49,207 bases of DNA from Neiella marina (GCF_002165625.1 NZ_NGNS01000029.1:1-49207); one strand, 5' to 3'; positions 1 through 8,473 are shown, counted from the stretch's first letter. Program-made: numbers and translations. Notes: generated from the letters alone by a model not told the origin.

Positions 1-96
1 TTCAAATCGCTGCTCATCGTTATTTGAAGAGCCTGGTTGATTGAGTGCTTCGAGAAAGTTTGAAACTTTAGAAGTTTGCCGTTGCCCCGAAGCAGT
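1..96 (-). ncRNA. rRNA operon leader, partial (boxA-like)
   Basis: This is the transcribed leader downstream of the rRNA promoter on the minus strand, cut by the left edge. It continues with ACGGC after the start, as in E. coli rrn leaders, and holds a boxA-like GCTCTTCAAAT at 22-32 (E. coli: GCTCTTTAACA). A perfect inverted repeat AAGTTT-g-AAACTT at 57-69 could be a boxB-like stem. A second pair, TTCAAAT (1-7) and ATTTGAA (22-28), could close a leader hairpin. No mature rRNA sequence is inside the window. Confidence 0.6.
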
Positions 97-155
97 GGAG
101 GCGCATTTTAGAGATACAGCTCACAGAGTCAAGCACCAATCTATAACTTTTTTCT
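90..155 (-). promoter_or_regulatory. rRNA operon promoter (P1-like), reading leftwards
   Basis: On the minus strand there is a -35 TTGACT (127-132), a 16-base spacer and a -10 TAAAAT (105-110), followed by the GC-rich discriminator GCGCCTCC and CACTG (93-104). This downstream block closely matches the remembered E. coli rrnB P1 sequence (TATAATGCGCCACCACTG), and the -35 flank GCTTGACTCTGT matches rrnB P2. The predicted start is near 96. An A/T-rich stretch upstream (138-155) has the form of an UP element. The GC-rich discriminator fits stringent (ppGpp/DksA) control, which is inference. The 16S gene itself would lie left of the window. Confidence 0.8.
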
Positions 156-189
156 GACTGCCGATAATGTGGTCAATTCTGGGAGCTTT

Positions 190-218
190 TTGTTACGTCG
201 CTGTTGTTTATTTGTAAA
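190..218 (+). promoter_or_regulatory. candidate sigma-70 promoter for the RRM gene
   Basis: TTGTTA (190-195), a 17-base spacer and TGTAAA (213-218) lie 75 bases before the chosen start of the RRM gene. The match is moderate and was read by eye. Confidence 0.35.
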
Positions 219-293
219 CTCGTGTTCCGTTAACGACTTCAGTAGCTCTCAGAGCCTTAATATTTCAAACCTGCAATTTAGGTGATAATAACA

Positions 294-752
294 ATGACCT
301 CTTCAGTGCAAATGAGACGCACGCTAACTGCTGTTGGAACAGCTCTCATATTGGCGATCATCGCCAAGATTACGTTTCCGGCAATTAGCGCTTACCTCGC
401 TCCAGATTGGACCACAGCCATCATTGCATTAGTTGCTGCGCTTATTACTGCGTTCGTAGCCAATGTAAGAAGTAATCAAAGTACCGCAGAACAAAGCATG
501 CGAACCTTGTATGTCGGTAACTTGCCGTATCGTGCAAACGAAGCAGCCGTTCGCAATTTGTTTGCGCAACACGGTAAGGTATTTTCTGTTCGATTGATGA
601 AAGACCGTCAGACTGGCAAGCGCCGGGGCTTCGGTTTTGTTGAAATGGCAGAAGGTGATGCCGATGCTGCGATTAAGGCTCTCAATGATGCCGACTTTCA
701 GCAACGCAACCTAAAAGTCCGCGAAGCCAAAAACAAGAACGAACAAGAATAA
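294..752 (+). CDS. Membrane-anchored RNA-binding protein with one RRM domain
   Basis: A 152-residue protein. Residues about 11-30 and 41-57 are two hydrophobic segments, predicted to be membrane helices. Residues about 70-146 form a single RNA recognition motif with RNP-2 (LYVGNL, 72-77) and RNP-1 (RGFGFVEM, 111-118), ending in a lysine-rich tail. I chose ATG 294 over GTG 282 because AGGTGA at 280-285 lies 8 bases before it and overlaps the GTG. Similar short proteins with hydrophobic N-termini are remembered from Vibrio and Shewanella; their targets are not known to me. The gene diverges from an rRNA promoter and converges on murI. The RRM fold is clear; membrane location and role are inferred. 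Confidence 0.85.
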   Translation: MTSSVQMRRTLTAVGTALILAIIAKITFPAISAYLAPDWTTAIIALVAALITAFVANVRSNQSTAEQSMRTLYVGNLPYRANEAAVRNLFAQHGKVFSVRLMKDRQTGKRRGFGFVEMAEGDADAAIKALNDADFQQRNLKVREAKNKNEQE

Positions 753-759
753 CAACTCT

Positions 760-1557
760 CTAGGGCAGATTAATCAATCTGCCCTGCTTTAAGCCAAATC
801 CCTTCATTGCTTGTTGCAACAGATCCGGATCAGCAACCGCTGCGGTCGAATAGTAAAAGCCATCAACCGGCTCATACATTACTTCATCCAATTCGCGAGC
901 TAACTGCCTGATCACTTGGCGAGCAACTGCATAACCTGAGTCTACCAATCGAATCCCCGGCAAGATCTCAGAGATGGGCGATGCTAACAACGGATAGTGG
1001 GTGCAGCCCAACACCAGCGTATCGATAGTTGATTGACTTCGGATTGGCTCAAGTAGTTGTGCCAGTCGCTTGATATCAATTTCACCATTGAGCAAGTAAT
1101 GTTCTGCCATTTGTACCAAATCACCAATACCTAGCTTAGTGACTTGGCAGTCGGCGGCAAAATCAGCGACCAATTGGTCTGTATAATCTCGATTCACCGT
1201 TGCAGGTGTTGCCAGCAACGCCATGTGCTTGCTGTTACTGCTCGCCGCTGCAGGTTTAATCGCCGGTACGACACCGATGATGGGTACTTTAATTCTGTGC
1301 CGCAACTGAGCTAACACCGAGGTACTTGCGGTATTGCATGCAATCACGATGGCATCGGGCTTAATGGCCGTCAACTGACTGGCGAGAATAGTAGAGACTC
1401 TATGATTGAGTACGTCCTGCTCCAGTTCGCCGTAGGGAAACAGCGCATTATCAAAAACATAATGACACTCAAGATCAGGTGCTAAGGCGCGAATGTGCTG
1501 CCAAACAGTTAAGCCGCCAAGACCGGAATCAAAGACGATGATTTTTTGGTTGCGCAA
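760..1557 (-). CDS. murI: Glutamate racemase
   Basis: Interconverts L- and D-glutamate, supplying D-glutamate for peptidoglycan in the cytoplasm. The 265-residue product has the Asp/Glu racemase signatures: FDSGLGG (9-15), the first catalytic cysteine in ACNTAS (C74), the second in GCTHYPL (C185), and PYGE near 41-44. The start is a TTG at 1557, with AAGG nine bases upstream; no ATG or GTG fits the expected N-terminus, which must begin just before IVFDSG. In E. coli murI also adjoins an rRNA operon, and here the rRNA promoter lies beyond the RRM gene. Function is secure, the exact start less so. Confidence 0.95.
   Translation of the reverse strand: MRNQKIIVFDSGLGGLTVWQHIRALAPDLECHYVFDNALFPYGELEQDVLNHRVSTILASQLTAIKPDAIVIACNTASTSVLAQLRHRIKVPIIGVVPAIKPAAASSNSKHMALLATPATVNRDYTDQLVADFAADCQVTKLGIGDLVQMAEHYLLNGEIDIKRLAQLLEPIRSQSTIDTLVLGCTHYPLLASPISEILPGIRLVDSGYAVARQVIRQLARELDEVMYEPVDGFYYSTAAVADPDLLQQAMKGFGLKQGRLINLP
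762..785. terminator. Convergent hairpin between RRM gene and murI
   Basis: A perfect 10-base inverted repeat (AGGGCAGATT, loop AATC, AATCTGCCCT) sits where the two convergent genes end. It lies largely inside the last codons of murI, so it may terminate both transcripts. There is no long T-run on either side. Confidence 0.55.
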
Positions 1558-1598
1558 TGCGGTGAGCCTTCAGAAACATAATAAATCGGCGCAAAAAC

Positions 1599-1626
1599 TG
1601 GACAGTTATAAACTAACCCCTACAAT
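1599..1626 (+). promoter_or_regulatory. candidate sigma-70 promoter for trmA
   Basis: TGGACA (1599-1604), a 16-base spacer and TACAAT (1621-1626) lie 28 bases before the trmA ATG, in the short gap divergent from murI. Confidence 0.4.
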
Positions 1627-1654
1627 CGGCCCGTTTTCGCTTTCGGATCAAACT

Positions 1655-2740
1655 ATGTCAGATCAACTCTCCTATCAGCAACAGCTTGATGAAAAAGTCG
1701 CTCGCTTGAGCGGACAATTTACCGAATTTGGTAATGTGCCGATGACAGTGTTCAAATCGCCGGCGCAACATTATCGGATGCGTGCCGAGTTCCGAGTCTG
1801 GCACGATGGTGATGAGTTGTACCACATCATGTTTGATCAGCAGAGCAAGCAGAAATACCGTGTTGATCAGTTCAACACCGCTTCTGCGCTAATTAACCAA
1901 GCGATGCCTTTGCTAATTGAACATCTTAAAGGCAACGACATCCTGCGCCGTAAGCTGTTTCAAATCGACTACCTGTCAAGCCAGCAAGGCGAGCTATTAA
2001 TCAGCTTGCTTTATCACAAGCAGTTGGATGAATACTGGCTTGAGCAAGCCGAACAGTTGCAAACAGTACTGAGAGAACACTTTCCAGTGTTTCTTATTGG
2101 CCGTGCTCGCAAACAAAAACTGATTCTGGATCGCGACTTCGTCAATGAAACGCTGACCGTCAATGGTCGTGACTATCATTATCGCCATGTCGAAAACAGT
2201 TTCACGCAACCGAATGCGGCTGTTTGCGAACACATGTTGAGTTGGGCGCAAAACTGCACTCAAGGCATTAGCGGTGATTTGCTTGAGCTGTATTGCGGCA
2301 ACGGTAACTTCTCGATTCCGCTGGCGGCCAATTTCCGTCAAGTACTGGCCACTGAAATAGCTAAGCCGTCGGTCGATTCTGCACAGCACAATATTTCAGC
2401 CAATAACATCAATAACCTCAATATCATTCGTCTATCGAGTGAAGAATTTACCCAAGCATGGCGTGGCGATCGCACCTTCCGTCGTTTGGAAGGGATTGAT
2501 TTGAAAAGCTACCAACTCGACACATTGTTCGTCGACCCACCCCGAGCGGGGCTGGATGACGAAACGCGTGAGATGGCAATGAACTTTAAGCGGGTACTCT
2601 ATATATCCTGTAATCCGGATACCTTGCATCGCGACTTGCTGCGCCTAACAGAAAAGTACCAAGTCGAGCAGCTTGCGTTGTTCGATCAGTTCCCATTTAC
2701 CCATCACGCTGAAATGGGCGTTTGGCTTACCGAAAAGTAA
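1655..2740 (+). CDS. trmA: tRNA (uracil-54-C5)-methyltransferase
   Basis: SAM-dependent enzyme making 5-methyluridine at position 54 of tRNA. The 361-residue length is close to the E. coli protein (366). The SAM-binding motif [10 protein letters not shown] is at 210-219, the DPPRAGL motif at 294-300, and the catalytic nucleophile C319 in [12 protein letters not shown] 1655 is chosen because the protein then begins MSDQL as expected; the frame is open further upstream into the murI region, but that part is not conserved-looking. It diverges from murI and its stop lies two bases from the stop of convergent fabR. Confidence 0.95.
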   Translation: MSDQLSYQQQLDEKVARLSGQFTEFGNVPMTVFKSPAQHYRMRAEFRVWHDGDELYHIMFDQQSKQKYRVDQFNTASALINQAMPLLIEHLKGNDILRRKLFQIDYLSSQQGELLISLLYHKQLDEYWLEQAEQLQTVLREHFPVFLIGRARKQKLILDRDFVNETLTVNGRDYHYRHVENSFTQPNAAVCEHMLSWAQNCTQGISGDLLELYCGNGNFSIPLAANFRQVLATEIAKPSVDSAQHNISANNINNLNIIRLSSEEFTQAWRGDRTFRRLEGIDLKSYQLDTLFVDPPRAGLDDETREMAMNFKRVLYISCNPDTLHRDLLRLTEKYQVEQLALFDQFPFTHHAEMGVWLTEK

Positions 2741-2742
2741 AG

Positions 2743-3363
2743 CTATTCAGAAAATCGGCGGTCGTGCTTGAGCGCCGCCGCCCCTTTGGCAATTAGCCGT
2801 AATTGATTGATCACCCGCTCCGCCAGCGGCTTACGTGCCGCAGCGGGTAAGTCCAACGCCTCGGCGCCAGCATTGAAAACCAATGTCACCATTGCCTCAG
2901 CCTCCATCACTGCAAGCTCACGAGAGCACTTGCCATAGTCTTCCAGGTAATCAGCCAACTCGGCAATAAAGTGTTGGATCTCTCGATTCACCGCTGCTCG
3001 AAAAGCAGCCGAAGTGCCTGAGCGTTCTCGTAACAACAGACGAAAAACGTTGGAGTGATGTTGAACAAATTCCATAAACGTTTCGACCGAGGTACGAATA
3101 ATGCTGCCACCATCAGCAATTCGTTGGCGAGCTTTGCGCATCAGCTGGCGCAGTGCCAAACCACCTTCGTCCACCATGGTCAGGCCAAGCTCGTCCATAT
3201 CTTTGAAATGGCGATAAAAAGACGTTGGCGCAATGTTCGCCTCGCGAGACACTTCGCGCAAACTTAGACCAGAAAAGCTGCGCTCGGCACTTAATTGACT
3301 AAATGCCGCGTCGATAATCGCCCGACGCGTCTTTTCTTTTTGCTGTGCGCGAACACCTGACAT
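2743..3363 (-). CDS. fabR: TetR-family repressor of unsaturated fatty-acid genes, FabR
   Basis: A 206-residue regulator with an N-terminal TetR helix-turn-helix (about 12-58, including [20 protein letters not shown]) and a C-terminal ligand domain. The N-terminal half is almost identical to remembered E. coli FabR ([39 protein letters not shown]). FabR senses the saturated/unsaturated acyl balance and represses fabA/fabB in E. coli; related regulators control desaturases in Pseudomonas. Here it diverges from a desaturase gene carrying a palindrome of the FabR operator type (3491-3506), so that gene is the likely target. Confidence 0.92.
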   Translation of the reverse strand: MSGVRAQQKEKTRRAIIDAAFSQLSAERSFSGLSLREVSREANIAPTSFYRHFKDMDELGLTMVDEGGLALRQLMRKARQRIADGGSIIRTSVETFMEFVQHHSNVFRLLLRERSGTSAAFRAAVNREIQHFIAELADYLEDYGKCSRELAVMEAEAMVTLVFNAGAEALDLPAAARKPLAERVINQLRLIAKGAAALKHDRRFSE

Positions 3364-3459
3364 TCACAGTTCCCATGCAAAGTTATGATTGCTCGGGCAA
3401 TTCTACTATTTATCTGGGCTGGGAACAGCCATGGGGTCAAACAAAAGCAAATTTGTTAC

Positions 3460-3488
3460 TTGATCCTACTGCCAAGCTCGGGTTTAAT
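3460..3488 (+). promoter_or_regulatory. candidate promoter of the desaturase gene
   Basis: TTGATC (3460-3465), an exact 17-base spacer and TTTAAT (3483-3488). The predicted start, near 3495, falls inside the FabR-type palindrome, as expected for a repressed promoter. Confidence 0.5.
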
Positions 3489-3490
3489 TT

Positions 3491-3506
3491 GCGTACACCT
3501 GTACGC
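3491..3506. promoter_or_regulatory. FabR-type operator
   Basis: A perfect palindrome, GCGTACA-CC-TGTACGC, lies directly downstream of the predicted -10 and 15 bases before the desaturase ATG. It matches the form of FabR/DesT operators as I remember them (AGCGTACA...TGTACGCT type). The adjacent divergent fabR makes the assignment strong. Confidence 0.8.
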
Positions 3507-3521
3507 TGAAAAAACAATACA

Positions 3522-4661
3522 ATGTCTAAACCTAAACTAATTTGGTCGACTAACATCCTCTTTGCCAGCACCTTTATTGCGGCCCTAACGATCGTCCCCT
3601 GGTACGGCATAACCTACGGATATAGCTATGGATTATGGGTCGCAGCAGTGCTATGCCTAGGCTATTGCGGCATGTCGATTACAGTCGGTTATCACCGCCT
3701 ATGGGCACACAAAACTTTCAACGCACACCCGTTTGTTCGTTTTGTTCTAGCTATCGGAGGTGCATTCGCATTACAGAACAGCGCATTGCATTGGAGCTCC
3801 GATCATCGTGTCCATCACCGCCATGTCGATGACGGCGACAAAGACCCATATGCGGCAACAAAAGGCTTTTGGTACAGCCATATCGGTTGGATGCTGCGTG
3901 AATACCAACCGATGCGCTATCACGACTACAGTAATTGTCGCGATCTTCAGAAAGACAAAATTGTCATGTGGCAGCATCGCAATTATTGGTTGCTAACATG
4001 GTCATTAAACCTAGGTATTCCAGTAGTCTTGGGATGGCTATTAGGTGACATCATCGGTGGCTTTTTGTTGATCGGCGTGTTGCGCCTTGTCGCCAGTCAT
4101 CACTTTACCTTTTTTATCAACTCATTGGCCCATGTATGGGGCAAGCGGACCTACACCGAAAAAAACACCGCTCGCGACAATGGTTGGTTAGCACTGCTTA
4201 CTTACGGTGAGGGATACCACAACTTCCATCACTTGTTTGAATACGACTACCGCAATGGCATTCGTTGGTACCAGTTCGATCCAAGTAAATGGTTTATCTG
4301 GACCATGGCGAAGCTGAAATTGGCGAGCAATCTTCGCACTGCGCCAGCAGAGCGGATCATGAAAGCCAAGCTGGATATGCAGAAACTCAAACTCGATAGC
4401 AAAATATCGCTTAGCATCCATGCCGAACGCTGGCGCGACGCGCTACAACACGAGTATGACCGTCTGCTGCAAGGCACTCAGGAGTACTATGCTGTACGCA
4501 AGCAACTGTTACAGCTAAAGAAAGACAAGCTGTCCAATAGCTACCAACAAGAACGCCAAGAACTACAACTAAGGCTCGATAAGCTCAAGCGCGCGGTTGC
4601 CGATCATCAACGCCGTTGGCAACTATTGATGGCAGAGGTGACCAATTTAGCACCTGCCTGA
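3522..4661 (+). CDS. Acyl-CoA/acyl-lipid fatty-acid desaturase with C-terminal coiled coil
   Basis: An integral-membrane di-iron desaturase that would introduce a double bond into saturated acyl chains using oxygen. The three histidine boxes are present: HRLWAH (58-63), HRVHH (95-99) and HNFHH (233-237), with hydrophobic membrane segments near 11-30, 36-55, 70-88 and 155-190. The family core ends near residue 290. The remaining ~85 residues are charged and heptad-like and predict a coiled coil, an extension of unknown role. Its 379 residues are consistent with bacterial delta-9-type enzymes. Control by FabR is inferred from the operator. No strong ribosome site precedes the ATG. Confidence 0.9.
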   Translation: MSKPKLIWSTNILFASTFIAALTIVPWYGITYGYSYGLWVAAVLCLGYCGMSITVGYHRLWAHKTFNAHPFVRFVLAIGGAFALQNSALHWSSDHRVHHRHVDDGDKDPYAATKGFWYSHIGWMLREYQPMRYHDYSNCRDLQKDKIVMWQHRNYWLLTWSLNLGIPVVLGWLLGDIIGGFLLIGVLRLVASHHFTFFINSLAHVWGKRTYTEKNTARDNGWLALLTYGEGYHNFHHLFEYDYRNGIRWYQFDPSKWFIWTMAKLKLASNLRTAPAERIMKAKLDMQKLKLDSKISLSIHAERWRDALQHEYDRLLQGTQEYYAVRKQLLQLKKDKLSNSYQQERQELQLRLDKLKRAVADHQRRWQLLMAEVTNLAPA

Positions 4662-4735
4662 TCACTCGGCTTTCAACTTCAGTCCTGCTAAACTGCCCAT
4701 ACTTCTGATGGATACGTCAACTAGCAGGGCTGAAC

Positions 4736-6166
4736 GTGAGCAAACAACCAGACTCTTCAACCGCCAAACCAACCTCTTTTCACTACGACGCCATTGTTAT
4801 TGGCACCGGCCCTGGAGGCGAAGGTGCGGCAATGAACTTGACCAAAAAAGGTCAGCATGTTGCCGTCATTGAGCGTCACAGTGATGTCGGCGGTGGTTGT
4901 ACGCATTGGGGCACCATCCCCTCTAAAGCACTGCGCCACAGCGTTGAGCGCCTCACTGAGTTCAACAACAACCCGCTGTTTTCCAATCGCCAAGACAACC
5001 TCCATCTGACCTTTAAGGATATTTTGCAACATGCTCAAGGCGTCGTTGGCAAACAAATCCGTATGCGCCACGGCTTCTATGAACGCAATCGAGTCGATGT
5101 CATTCATGGTGAAGCCAATTTTGTTGATCGCTACACCATCAACGTCACGCGCGCCGATGGTAATGTTGATCAAATCACCGCCAAACAGTTTGTCATTGCG
5201 ACGGGATCAAGACCCTATCGGCCTGCAGATATCGATTTCAATCACCCACGCATTTACGACAGCGATAGCATCCTCAATCTTGAGCATGATCCTCGTAACG
5301 TCATCATATACGGCGCAGGCGTCATTGGTTGCGAATATGCCTCTATTTTTCGCGGTTTGAATAACAAGGTAGAACTGATCAACAGCCGTGATGCCTTGCT
5401 GTCATTTCTCGATGCCGAGATCTCCGACGCTCTGAGTTATCACTTGCGAAATAACGGCGCCAACATTCGTCATTGCGAAGAATATGAGTCCGTGGTTGGT
5501 GATGAAACTGGCGTGGTGATGGAACTGAAATCGGGTAAGCGGATGCGTGCCGATTGCTTCTTGTTTGCCAATGGCCGCACCGGCAACACCGATAAGTTAA
5601 ACTTGCAGGCTGTCGGCCTTGAAGCAAATTCCAGAGGCCAATTAGCGGTTAATACTCACTACTGCACCGATGTCGACAATATCTACGCCGTTGGCGACGT
5701 CATTGGCTATCCTAGTTTGGCCAGCGCCGCCTATGATCAGGGCCGGATTGCCGCCGATGCCATGACCAAGGGCCACAGCGACACTCATTTGATTGCCGAC
5801 ATTCCGACCGGTATTTACACCATTCCTGAGATCAGCTCAGTCGGTCAAACCGAGCAGCAGCTTACTGAAAGCAAAGTACCTTACGAAGTAGGCCGAGCTC
5901 ACTTCAAACACTTAGCTCGCGCGCAAATTGCCGACCAACCGGTTGGTACCTTGAAGATCCTGTTTCATCGTGAAACCAAAGAAATCTTGGGGATTCACTG
6001 CTTTGGTGAGCGGGCAGCTGAAATTGTTCACATTGGCCAGGCCATCATGGAACAAAAAGGCAGTGGTAACACCATTGAATATTTTGCTCACACGACATTT
6101 AACTACCCAACCATGGCCGAAGCCTATCGGGTTGCTGCTCTCAATGGATTGAACCGCTTGTTTTAG
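4736..6166 (+). CDS. sthA: Soluble pyridine nucleotide transhydrogenase
   Basis: FAD enzyme of the cytoplasm that moves reducing equivalents between NADPH and NAD. The 476-residue protein has the FAD motif GTGPGG (23-28) and a second Rossmann motif in [11 protein letters not shown]. The redox site reads CTHWGT (C55 to T60): the second cysteine of lipoamide dehydrogenases is replaced by threonine, which is normal for SthA. The C-terminus matches remembered E. coli SthA almost residue for residue. The start is GTG 4736, which gives the expected family N-terminus. It follows the desaturase in the same direction after 74 bases. In E. coli sthA also neighbours fabR. Confidence 0.95.
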   Translation: MSKQPDSSTAKPTSFHYDAIVIGTGPGGEGAAMNLTKKGQHVAVIERHSDVGGGCTHWGTIPSKALRHSVERLTEFNNNPLFSNRQDNLHLTFKDILQHAQGVVGKQIRMRHGFYERNRVDVIHGEANFVDRYTINVTRADGNVDQITAKQFVIATGSRPYRPADIDFNHPRIYDSDSILNLEHDPRNVIIYGAGVIGCEYASIFRGLNNKVELINSRDALLSFLDAEISDALSYHLRNNGANIRHCEEYESVVGDETGVVMELKSGKRMRADCFLFANGRTGNTDKLNLQAVGLEANSRGQLAVNTHYCTDVDNIYAVGDVIGYPSLASAAYDQGRIAADAMTKGHSDTHLIADIPTGIYTIPEISSVGQTEQQLTESKVPYEVGRAHFKHLARAQIADQPVGTLKILFHRETKEILGIHCFGERAAEIVHIGQAIMEQKGSGNTIEYFAHTTFNYPTMAEAYRVAALNGLNRLF

Positions 6167-6180
6167 CAAATGCGCATTAA

Positions 6181-6207
6181 AAAGGCCTGCAGTTGCAGGC
6201 CTTTTTT
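6181..6207 (+). terminator. Rho-independent terminator after sthA
   Basis: AAAGGCCTGCA (6181-6191) pairs with TGCAGGCCTTT (6194-6204) and runs into six Ts. A-rich sequence on the other side means it could also serve the convergent cysQ transcript. Confidence 0.85.
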
Positions 6208-6225
6208 GTTGCTCAGCATTTTTAT

Positions 6226-6279
6226 TAGAGCCTGTTGGTCTTTGGTGTGTGTTTTTGCAGCAAAGATCAACAGGCTCTA
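6226..6279. repeat. 54-base palindromic element next to cysQ stop
   Basis: Arms of 19 bases (6226-6244 and 6261-6279) are complementary except for one G-T pair, around a 16-base loop. The right arm ends exactly on the cysQ stop codon. It is separate from the sthA terminator and lacks a T-run. It could be an interspersed hairpin repeat, a MITE-like remnant or an mRNA-end stabilising structure; no second copy is visible in this window. Confidence 0.6.
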
Positions 6280-7089
6280 GTGGCTGCGAATGATGTCACC
6301 CCACCGATAATCAGGATCGGCCACCACCATAAAGTTGGGATTCTCAAAGCTCTCGCGTTGGTTATAGGTCAACGGCTCGAGCCCCATGGTCATCACCGCA
6401 CCACCCGCTTGGCTAACAATGCATTGCGCCGCGCCCGTGTCCCACTCGCCTGTCGGGCCAATGCGCAGATAACAATCGGCGCTACCTTCGGCGACCATGC
6501 AACTTTTCAACGTACTGCTGCCAAATGGAATAAACTCAGCATTCACGCCGGCAGGTAAACATTGAGTGATTAAGTCGAGTTTTTGCCGACGACTAATGGC
6601 AAATCGTAGCTTTTCTTCTTTCGGTTTTAGCGAGCGAGAATGAATTGGTGTGTCGGTACCATCGGGGTCGCGACGGAAAACACACTGACCTCGAATCGCT
6701 GCATAGCTAACGCCACTCACAGGAGCATGAATAATCCCCATGATCGGCACGCCAGCTTCAATCAAGGCAATGTTGACAGCAAAGTCGCCGGAGCGCTGAA
6801 TAAACTCTCCGGTGCCATCCAACGGATCAACCAACCAATAACGGTTCCAATGAGAGCGTTGGTTGTAAGGGATATGTTCGGATTCTTCCGACAGAATCGG
6901 GTAATCAACAGGAAGTTGGCTCAAACCTTTCAGAATCACATCGTTTGCTGCCAAGTCAGCAGTAGTGACTGGGGTTTGATCGCTTTTTTCTAAGGCCTCA
7001 AAATCGCCGGAATCATATATCTCAGAGATGGCTTGCCCCGCATCAACGGCGATGGTCATCACTGATTCCAACAATTGCTCCAACTTCAT
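6277..7089 (-). CDS. cysQ: 3'(2'),5'-bisphosphate nucleotidase
   Basis: Hydrolyses 3'-phosphoadenosine 5'-phosphate (PAP) to AMP, clearing a by-product of sulfate assimilation; magnesium-dependent and lithium-sensitive in characterised members. The 270-residue protein is an inositol-monophosphatase-fold enzyme with metal ligands in SEES (67-70), DPLDGT (88-93) and the C-terminal GEWDTGAAQ. AAGGA lies seven bases before ATG 7089. It follows nudE in the same direction after 24 bases, so the two are probably one operon. Confidence 0.93.
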   Translation of the reverse strand: MKLEQLLESVMTIAVDAGQAISEIYDSGDFEALEKSDQTPVTTADLAANDVILKGLSQLPVDYPILSEESEHIPYNQRSHWNRYWLVDPLDGTGEFIQRSGDFAVNIALIEAGVPIMGIIHAPVSGVSYAAIRGQCVFRRDPDGTDTPIHSRSLKPKEEKLRFAISRRQKLDLITQCLPAGVNAEFIPFGSSTLKSCMVAEGSADCYLRIGPTGEWDTGAAQCIVSQAGGAVMTMGLEPLTYNQRESFENPNFMVVADPDYRWGDIIRSH

Positions 7090-7113
7090 TTAATCATCCT
7101 TATGCTGTTTAGT

Positions 7114-7683
7114 TTAACTCCAAAGCCCCAAATGACGTGCCGCAAGCATCAATGCGGTAACACTCCGAGCTTCTTTAAATTCCGGCCAGTCAAGCAAGCT
7201 GCACCAATCGTCAATAGGCCACTTTACAATCACCAATGGTTCCGGCTCATCGCCCTCAAGTATCGAAGGTGATAAATCTTGAGCCAATAAAATATCCATC
7301 TTGGCCGCAAAATAACCCGGCGCTAAAGTGATCTGTTTGAGCGAAATCAACTCGTCGGCGGCAAAGCCAACCTCTTCTTGAAGTTCTCGGTTGGCTGCTT
7401 CAGTTGCCTGCTCTCCCGGATCAATCAATCCTTTTGGGAAGCCCAACTCATACTGCTCAGTACCGGCAGCATACTCACGAATCAGCAGAAATTCACGGGC
7501 ATCGGTCACAGGCACAACCATCACAGCCCCGCGGCCACTGCCTCGCATACGCTCATACTGGCGGCGAGCACCATTGGAAAACTCAAGATCGATGGTTTCG
7601 ATCTCAAACATACGGCTTTTGGCAACAACAGTTCGCTGATGGATTAGCGGTAGTTTTAACTGAGGTAAATCCTTTTCTGACAT
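7114..7683 (-). CDS. nudE: ADP-sugar/ADP compounds hydrolase, Nudix family
   Basis: The 189-residue protein carries a perfect Nudix box (G85, E91, R99-E100, E103-E104, G106). Characterised NudE proteins cleave ADP-ribose, NADH and diadenosine polyphosphates. Assignment to NudE rather than another Nudix protein rests on length and gene order: next to cysQ and divergent from a yrfG-like gene, as in Shewanella and partly in E. coli. Confidence 0.88.
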   Translation of the reverse strand: MSEKDLPQLKLPLIHQRTVVAKSRMFEIETIDLEFSNGARRQYERMRGSGRGAVMVVPVTDAREFLLIREYAAGTEQYELGFPKGLIDPGEQATEAANRELQEEVGFAADELISLKQITLAPGYFAAKMDILLAQDLSPSILEGDEPEPLVIVKWPIDDWCSLLDWPEFKEARSVTALMLAARHLGLWS

Positions 7684-7755
7684 GCGTTGGTTTGCCGAGC
7701 TCGAAATGATAGGGTGCCCTCATTACAACCAATTCCTGAAAAAGATTCCAGTACT

Positions 7756-8421
7756 ATGCCTAAGTGGTCATCAATCGATACCGTACTACTCGATATGGAC
7801 GGCACCCTGCTCGACCTCTATTTCGACAATCATTTCTGGCTTGAGTTTTTACCCCGTTGCTATGCCAAGCACCGCAACATCTCTGAGGCTGAAGCAGTAA
7901 CGTATCTCAAATCTGAATATCAAAAACTACAAGGGCAGCTGCAATGGTATTGCCTTGACTATTGGAATCAACATCTAGGTATCGACCTGATGCCATTGAA
8001 ACGTCAGATAGCGCACTTGATTCAGATGCGCAGTGACGCAGAACCATTTTTGCGCGCACTCAAAGCCAGCGGCCGGCGGGTCATGCTACTGACCAATGCC
8101 CACCCTGACAGTCTAGCGCTTAAAGTTGAGCACACTCGCCTTGGCGAGCTCATTGACACCCTGCTATCGAGTCATCAATACGGCGCGCCAAAAGAGCATC
8201 AATCGCTTTGGCAACGCGTCATGGATGAACACTCGCTTGATCCGGCGCGGACCTTATTTGTTGATGACAGTTTGTCGGTGCTCCGCTCGGCCCAGCGCTT
8301 TGGCATCGGTCACTTGCTAGCAGTCACCAATCCGGATAGCAAACAGCCAGCACGAACCATTGATGAGTTTGAATCAGTGGGTGATTTCAACACCTTGCTA
8401 GCTGATATCAAATCGATTTGA
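7756..8421 (+). CDS. yrfG: HAD-family 5'-nucleotidase, YrfG-like (GMP/IMP)
   Basis: A 221-residue HAD hydrolase: motif I LLDMDGT with nucleophile D13 and acid/base D15, motif II LLTNAH, a motif III lysine in YGAPK, and motif IV LFVDDS. E. coli YrfG prefers purine nucleotides such as GMP and IMP; that specificity is inherited by gene order and similarity and not shown here. ATG 7756 gives the canonical HAD N-terminus; GTG/ATG-type codons further upstream add sequence overlapping the nudE promoter region. A palindromic element follows it. Confidence 0.85.
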   Translation: MPKWSSIDTVLLDMDGTLLDLYFDNHFWLEFLPRCYAKHRNISEAEAVTYLKSEYQKLQGQLQWYCLDYWNQHLGIDLMPLKRQIAHLIQMRSDAEPFLRALKASGRRVMLLTNAHPDSLALKVEHTRLGELIDTLLSSHQYGAPKEHQSLWQRVMDEHSLDPARTLFVDDSLSVLRSAQRFGIGHLLAVTNPDSKQPARTIDEFESVGDFNTLLADIKSI

Positions 8422-8473
8422 TTTGATTGGATAGTTTTCACGACTAACCGTCACAAAACAGTTTACGAGGCGA

